From: Bacteroidales bacterium
GTDB lineage: Bacteria > Bacteroidota > Bacteroidia > Bacteroidales > F082
NCBI GenBank assembly: GCA_024709145.1
Contig: JANJXG010000133.1
Location: 1-64,000 of the forward strand
Reading direction: 5' to 3'
Length of the DNA stretch: 64,000 nucleotides
Shown here: one piece after another, positions 59,834 to 64,000 of the stretch
Layout of the letters: each line of letters opens with the position of its first letter
Numbering within the stretch: the first letter of the stretch is position 1
The notes under the pieces: generated by a model
What the model was told of the DNA's origin: nothing
Database searches by the model: none
The model's input: the letters and a program-made list of their open reading frames with translations, nothing else
Position numbers and translations under genes: made by a program

Positions 59834-61284
59834 TGGCCTTCGTTTTGGGTATCGTAAAAAAACCTCAGGAGAAGATTTTTTGCTGCCTGAATTCGAAATT
59901 CAGCAGATGCCCTGACATCGCTCAAGGGGCTGAAAGCATCATTAATGCCGGCTGTTGCTTGCTTGACGTGTTCTTCATTCCAGGGCTTACCAATCAGGGC
60001 TGATTCAAGACTGGTAGCTTTTTGGGCTGTGGCAGCCATTCCTCCGTAAACAATGTTTAGTTTATCAACCAGACCATCAACCAACCTCAGTGAAAAAGCA
60101 ACACTGAGGGTTGAGATGTCCATTTGGTCGCGCTTCGATATTTTATAGGCACGGATCAGCTGTTGGGCTAATGGCTTGGGGAAAATAACCGCGGTAATGA
60201 TTTCATCTGCTTTTAAATCCGTTTTACGGTAACCTTTAAAAAGTTCGTTGATTGGGATCACACGTTCTGCATCAGCCGATTGAACCTTTACGCCTGCTTC
60301 ACAGGCCATCAACAGGGGAAGTGTATCACCGATGGGAGAAGCAGAAGCAATATTTCCGCCCAGGGTCGCCTTGTTTCGGATTTGTTTAGATCCAAAAACA
60401 TCGAGCATGCGACTCAAAGCAGGCAAGTGCGGCCGGCTTCGTTTACGCAGTGTTTCAAGATCGATTCCAGCACCGATAGTGATCGTATTCTCCTCTTCAA
60501 GCCAATAGTTAAGGGAGGAAACAGCACTCAGATCCAATATTTTTGTCAACTTCTCGTGTTTTTTCGTTTGCCGGAGTGCTAAATCTGTCGCACCCGAAGT
60601 AATCAAAGCATCGGGATGAAGATTTCGAAGCTTCAATGCATCTTGAAGCAAAAAGGGTTTCAGGTAAACTTGGTCTGCTGTTTCAATCAGAATGGGTTGG
60701 CTGTCGGCCATGATCTTGTTGAGCTGACTGATTGTATTTGTCTCTGAAACCGAAAACTGATCAGGTTTTCCATTGAAGTCTGCTATCGTCTTTGCGGCAT
60801 CGAGTATTGATCTGTAGCCCGTGCACCTGCATAAATTGCCGGTTAGCGATTGTTTAATTTCCTCAATCGGAAGCGCAGAAGGTTCTTTGTAAATGCCAAA
60901 AAGTGACATAACAAACCCTGGAGTACAGTAACCGCATTGACTTCCATGATGATCGATCAGTGTCTGTTGAACCGGATGCAACCGGCCATCATGGGCAAGA
61001 TGCTCCACAGTTAGCAATTGTTTGCCGTGAATCATCGGCAGGAAAAGCAAACAGCTGTCAACAGTCTGATAAACCAATTTGTTTTCTGAAGCTGTTGCTG
61101 TTACTACTGTGCAGGCACCGCAATCACCCTCTGCACATCCTTCTTTCACCCCTTTTAAGCGGGCATGAGTCCGCAGATAGTTCAGCACGGTGGTGGTAGG
61201 CCCCGGGCTTTCAGGTTTGCTGAAATCAATCTCGGTGAGCCGGTTGTTCAACAAGAAAAGGATGTTTTGCCTTGTTTTACTCAT
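59830..61284 (-). CDS. xdhA: Xanthine dehydrogenase small subunit (2Fe-2S and FAD)
   Basis: 484 residues. N-terminal ferredoxin domain with first 2Fe-2S ligands KEGCAEGDCGACTVV; a second 2Fe-2S helical domain with GSQCGYCTPGFVMSL and NLCRCTGYRSILDA; a FAD-binding domain (about 195-370: LRNLHPDALITSGATDLALRQTKKH, NKATLGGNIASASPIGDTLPLL) and the CO dehydrogenase flavoprotein C-terminal domain. It passes electrons from the molybdenum centre to NAD+. Overlaps xdhC and xdhB by 4 nt each, showing tight coupling. Confidence 0.96.
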   Translation of the reverse strand: MSKTRQNILFLLNNRLTEIDFSKPESPGPTTTVLNYLRTHARLKGVKEGCAEGDCGACTVVTATASENKLVYQTVDSCLLFLPMIHGKQLLTVEHLAHDGRLHPVQQTLIDHHGSQCGYCTPGFVMSLFGIYKEPSALPIEEIKQSLTGNLCRCTGYRSILDAAKTIADFNGKPDQFSVSETNTISQLNKIMADSQPILIETADQVYLKPFLLQDALKLRNLHPDALITSGATDLALRQTKKHEKLTKILDLSAVSSLNYWLEEENTITIGAGIDLETLRKRSRPHLPALSRMLDVFGSKQIRNKATLGGNIASASPIGDTLPLLMACEAGVKVQSADAERVIPINELFKGYRKTDLKADEIITAVIFPKPLAQQLIRAYKISKRDQMDISTLSVAFSLRLVDGLVDKLNIVYGGMAATAQKATSLESALIGKPWNEEHVKQATAGINDAFSPLSDVRASAEFRIQAAKNLLLRFFYDTQNEGQ

Positions 61285-62051
61285 GTGCTGAGTTTTTTGT
61301 TTTTAACATCGATCAGCTTAGCCAGTATGCTGATGGCAATTTCTGCCGGTGTTTCGGTCGCAATCGGAATGCCAATGGGCATGTCGATCAAAGGGAGGAT
61401 GTGTGCGGGGATCGTAGCTGTTTCGATGGCACGCCTTTTTATTTCTTCCACCTTTCGCCTGCTACCGATCATTCCAAGATAGGCATACTGTTGTGTTGCA
61501 CATTGAATAAGCAGGGTCTCGTCTGTGGCGTGATTGGGAGTTGTTATCACGATATAAATATTTTCATCAAAGATAAGGTCATGTAATGCTGTAAGATAAG
61601 GTGAAACAATCCCTTTGGAACCGGGGCCGTTTATCGTGGCAATTAAGTCTTCCCGGGGGTCAATCACAAGGGTCGAGAAACCCAAACCAGGGGCAAGTTT
61701 GGCCACGGCTTGCCCGACATGACCGGCTCCGAAGACAATAAGCCTTGGAATAATGCCCAAAGGTTCGATGTAAACCTGCATCTTGCCTCCGCACGACATT
61801 TTCAAATCTTCACTTAAATTAAACGAAACCATAATTGGTTTACCAAGGCTGAGTTGTTTTTGAGCCAGACCAATCACTTCAAGTTCAACAGCGCCACCAC
61901 CAATGGTTCCTTTGCTGCTGCCATCACTATATACCAACATTTTGGATCCTGCCTTGCCAGGCCCAGAGCCTATGGTCTCTGTAACAATACACAAGGCGGC
62001 CTTATTGTGTTGCTTAATGGATGTAAGTGCTTCTTCCAGAATATCTTGCAT
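61281..62051 (-). CDS. xdhC: XdhC, molybdenum cofactor insertion/maturation protein
   Basis: 256 residues. The N-terminal XdhC_CoxI region has TETIGSGPGKAGSKMLVYSDGSSKGTIGGGAVE and a conserved Cys in MSCGGKMQVYIEP; a C-terminal Rossmann domain has LIVFGAGHVGQAVAKLAPGLGF. XdhC binds the cofactor, promotes its sulfuration and inserts it into XdhB. It is the first gene of the operon, unlike the more common xdhABC order. The 283-bp gap to the divergent RNase H gene holds no promoter I can support for xdhC. Confidence 0.93.
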   Translation of the reverse strand: MQDILEEALTSIKQHNKAALCIVTETIGSGPGKAGSKMLVYSDGSSKGTIGGGAVELEVIGLAQKQLSLGKPIMVSFNLSEDLKMSCGGKMQVYIEPLGIIPRLIVFGAGHVGQAVAKLAPGLGFSTLVIDPREDLIATINGPGSKGIVSPYLTALHDLIFDENIYIVITTPNHATDETLLIQCATQQYAYLGMIGSRRKVEEIKRRAIETATIPAHILPLIDMPIGIPIATETPAEIAISILAKLIDVKNKKLST

Positions 62052-62322
62052 AATTTATCTGTTTATTTTACTCCCACATTTGCCAGATCTTTCGAGCCAG
62101 GTTCAATGAAATAATACTATTAATCTGTTTTGTGTTTGTCATCTAAAGTTGTTTTACGAATGAAACAGCCGTATGTTTCAATGACTGGGCGGTTCTTTTC
62201 GGTAAATACACCTTTGATTTATACCTGTTTCACGCTGGATTAATTACATTTTGAACAATCTCTGGCAAATTTTTGAAAAGCACCAGATTTGTCGCAATGG
62301 TAAGCCAAACAACTATTTGCTT

Positions 62323-62330
62323 TAATTTTG
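62323..62330 (+). promoter_or_regulatory. -7 element TAATTTTG immediately before the RNase H start
   Basis: Perfect TAnnTTTG ending 4 bp before the ATG at 62335. If used, the transcript would start on or next to the start codon and be leaderless. It may instead be a chance AT-rich match. Confidence 0.35.
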
Positions 62331-62334
62331 TCAG

Positions 62335-62955
62335 ATGGCAAAGAAGAAATTTTATGTAGTATGGTCGGGCAGAAAAACAGGTGTTTTCACAAGTTGGGAT
62401 GCCTGTCAGGAGCAGGTTGAATCGTTTGGAGGAGCCCGGTATAAGTCATATCCCGACAGGGAAACAGCTGAAGAAGCCTTTCGGTCAGGTCCGCCGGCGA
62501 AAGAACTGGCTTCGGAACCAAAAAAGGCATTACGGATCTATTCCACGCAACCATTGCCCGATTCTATAACCGTTGATGCTGCTTGCTCGGGCAATCCGGG
62601 GGATATGGAATATCGGGGCGTTTACACAGCAACCGGTACCGAGATCTTTCGAAGTAAAGTTTATCCCTTGGGAACCAATAATATAGGTGAATTTCTAGCG
62701 CTTGTTCATGCACTCGCCTGGATGCAACAAAAACAACTTTCATTGCCTGTTTACAGCGATTCTAAAATTGCGATCAGCTGGGTGAAAGCAGGGAAAGCAC
62801 GCAGCAAACTTGAACCTCAGAAAAAAAACGAAGCTATTTTTGATCTGATCATGCGGGCCGAAAAATGGCTCGCTTCCAATACAATCAAGGTCCCCATTCA
62901 CAAATGGGATACCGCTGCCTGGGGAGAAAACCCAGCAGATTTTGGAAGAAAATAA
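62335..62955 (+). CDS. rnhA: Ribonuclease HI with N-terminal viroplasmin-type domain
   Basis: 206 residues. N-terminal caulimovirus viroplasmin-like RNA/DNA-hybrid-binding domain (KKKFYVVWSGRKTGVFTSWDACQEQVESFGGARYKSY, residues 3-45), then a short RNase H fold from about 75: catalytic acids in VDAACSGNPG, NIGEFLALVHAL, YSDSKIAISWV and the last Asp in NPADFGRK. It degrades RNA in RNA/DNA hybrids. This domain order is frequent in Bacteroidota. Convergent with rlmH, 11 bp apart. Confidence 0.95.
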   Translation: MAKKKFYVVWSGRKTGVFTSWDACQEQVESFGGARYKSYPDRETAEEAFRSGPPAKELASEPKKALRIYSTQPLPDSITVDAACSGNPGDMEYRGVYTATGTEIFRSKVYPLGTNNIGEFLALVHALAWMQQKQLSLPVYSDSKIAISWVKAGKARSKLEPQKKNEAIFDLIMRAEKWLASNTIKVPIHKWDTAAWGENPADFGRK

Positions 62956-62966
62956 AGGTAAAAAAA

Positions 62967-63440
62967 TCAATCGTGGTGGTAGGGCTCACCTTTAATGATG
63001 GTCAGCGCCCTGTAAAGCTGTTCCAGAAAGACTAGCCGAACCATCTGATGTGAAAATGTCATGGGTGAAAGCGATAGTTTTCGATGTGCGGCAGCATATA
63101 CGGATGCAGAAAAACCATAAGGTCCTCCAATAACAAAGACAACCCTCTTTGTCATCGTAAGTTTTTTCTTTTCAATATATTGAGAAAATTCTCTGGAAGA
63201 AAATCCCTGACCAGTTTCATCCAACAAAACCAATTCGTCGCCTGGTTGAAGCTGGCTAAGAATCAGGTTGCCTTCCATCGTTTTCTGTTGTTCAAAACTC
63301 AGATTTTTACGGTTTTTCAGATCTGGGATTACCCGCCACTCAAAGGGTATATAAAAACTTATCCTGCTCAAATATTTTTGAATGCCCGTTTCAAGGTAGT
63401 TTTCGTCAGTTTTCCCGATAGCCAGCAGCATCACTTTCAT
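62967..63440 (-). CDS. rlmH: 23S rRNA (pseudouridine-1915-N3)-methyltransferase RlmH
   Basis: 157 residues, the exact size of the SPOUT enzyme. Motifs: MLLAIGKTDENYLETGIQKYLSRI, VFVIGGPYGFSASVY, LSLSPMTFSHQMVRLVFLEQLYRALTIIKGEPYHHD, including the trefoil-knot SAM site. It methylates m3-pseudouridine 1915 in 23S rRNA on assembled ribosomes. Follows the HEAT-like gene by 13 bp on the same strand. Confidence 0.98.
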   Translation of the reverse strand: MKVMLLAIGKTDENYLETGIQKYLSRISFYIPFEWRVIPDLKNRKNLSFEQQKTMEGNLILSQLQPGDELVLLDETGQGFSSREFSQYIEKKKLTMTKRVVFVIGGPYGFSASVYAAAHRKLSLSPMTFSHQMVRLVFLEQLYRALTIIKGEPYHHD

Positions 63441-63453
63441 TCTTAGAAACTTG

Positions 63454-63960
63454 TTAGGTTGTCTGAAGTCTTTTTCTGAACGAAGATAAAATCTTTTTGC
63501 CTCTTGAGCGAATGCCGGCTGAGCTGTAGTCCATTAGAGAACTGATTTGTTGTTCTAATTCAGGGATAAGATCAGGTTCGCGGAGTGCGATCCGGTATAA
63601 AATCTGCATGGCATTAGCTCTGACAGCAACAGCATATTTTTCGGAAACCATCCATTCAAGACAGGGTTCAAACAACATTCCCTGCTGATCTTCGCTGAAG
63701 CTGAAGCCATCAATCATGCGGAGCAGATTCCGTCTGACGCTGTCGTCGGATGTGCTTAAGACAGCCTCAATAATTTGATTTTGAATCTCAATAAAAAAGG
63801 ATTGATCGGCATCCCACAAATGGGTTAAAAGCCATGAAGCTTTCATGGCTTCAGCCTTTTGGCCGTTTTTAAGCAGGTCGATCACCCATTCGATCAACTC
63901 AGGCCGTTGTTTGACAAGACTAACGAGCGACAAGATGTGATTCCGCGAAAGCGGCATCAT
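63454..63960 (-). CDS. HEAT-like helical repeat protein, start near window edge
   Basis: About 168 residues from the ATG at 63960; the reading frame stays open to the window end, so the true start may lie further upstream. The sequence is a series of helix pairs (ILSLVSLVKQRPELIEWVIDLLKNG, EAMKASWLLTHLWDADQ, QIIEAVLSTSDDSVRRNLLRMIDGF, VRANAMQILYRIALREP, LMDYSSAGIRSRGKKILSSFRKRL) typical of HEAT-like repeats, which bind proteins or nucleic acids. No signal peptide. I do not recognise a family; co-transcription with rlmH is likely. Confidence 0.7.
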   Translation of the reverse strand: MMPLSRNHILSLVSLVKQRPELIEWVIDLLKNGQKAEAMKASWLLTHLWDADQSFFIEIQNQIIEAVLSTSDDSVRRNLLRMIDGFSFSEDQQGMLFEPCLEWMVSEKYAVAVRANAMQILYRIALREPDLIPELEQQISSLMDYSSAGIRSRGKKILSSFRKRLQTT

Positions 63961-64000
63961 CAACAAATTGTGAAATTCAGTTTTTTCTGTTTGATGAATC

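Noticed and set aside
1-64000. CRISPR arrays, insertion sequences, phage or integrase genes
   Set aside because: No regularly spaced direct repeats and no transposase, integrase or phage structural motifs on either strand.

Overview
The window looks like chromosomal DNA of a member of the Bacteroidota, class Bacteroidia. The evidence is: two secreted proteins with type IX secretion C-terminal sorting domains (934-4245 and 26001-27074); many promoters with the Bacteroidota -7 element TAnnTTTG, several with a TTG 19-21 nt upstream; almost no Shine-Dalgarno sequences; and lineage-typical genes (IPExxxVDY family, YceI plus OB-fold pair, viroplasmin-type RNase H, topA beside an arginase-like gene). 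Nothing looks recently acquired: I see no transposase, integrase, phage gene or CRISPR array. Catabolic genes for fatty acids, tryptophan and purines suggest a heterotroph. Genus cannot be fixed by eye.

Layout. 1-9100: the end of a sensor kinase, a large CotH-type secreted protein, and an operon of exported beta-propeller proteins (8423 down to 5201) preceded by a structured leader. 9100-16550: thioesterase, mscL, a YceI/OB-fold pair, topA with a degenerate arginase-family gene, and an outer-membrane barrel. 16775-21310: tRNA-Arg(CCT), transaldolase, metG, and divergently an LD-carboxypeptidase and yraN. 21400-25400: a hybrid kinase, an Omp85-type barrel and a cupin. 25500-28850: an MntP-like / secreted endonuclease / queD operon, free-methionine sulfoxide reductase and a glycogen-binding-domain protein. 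28890-35280: tryptophanase with a long leader, an IPExxxVDY protein, a LiaF-LytS-LytR type signalling operon, a ferredoxin and a flavin oxidoreductase.

35500-48150 is a fatty-acid oxidation block: marR, fadN-fadA-fadE (same order as the Bacillus subtilis fadNAE operon), a hotdog protein, an acyl-CoA ligase, a FabK-like oxidoreductase, a short-chain acyl-CoA dehydrogenase and etfB-etfA. The ligase activates fatty acids, the two dehydrogenases start each cycle and pass electrons to ETF, FadN hydrates and oxidises, and FadA cleaves off acetyl-CoA.

48300-64000: a small secreted protein, pheS, a secreted cyclophilin, tdk, an M28 peptidase, rsmI, acpP-fabF-rnc, a YgjV-like membrane protein, an xdhC-xdhA-xdhB operon for purine oxidation, RNase HI, rlmH and a partly visible HEAT-like protein.

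The strongest unexplained signal is the ~150-nt leader at 8424-8588. It has a consensus promoter, two interleaved long inverted repeats and a U8 terminator just before the start codon of the beta-propeller operon. Second is the ~160-nt tryptophanase leader with a 21-codon ORF close behind a consensus promoter.
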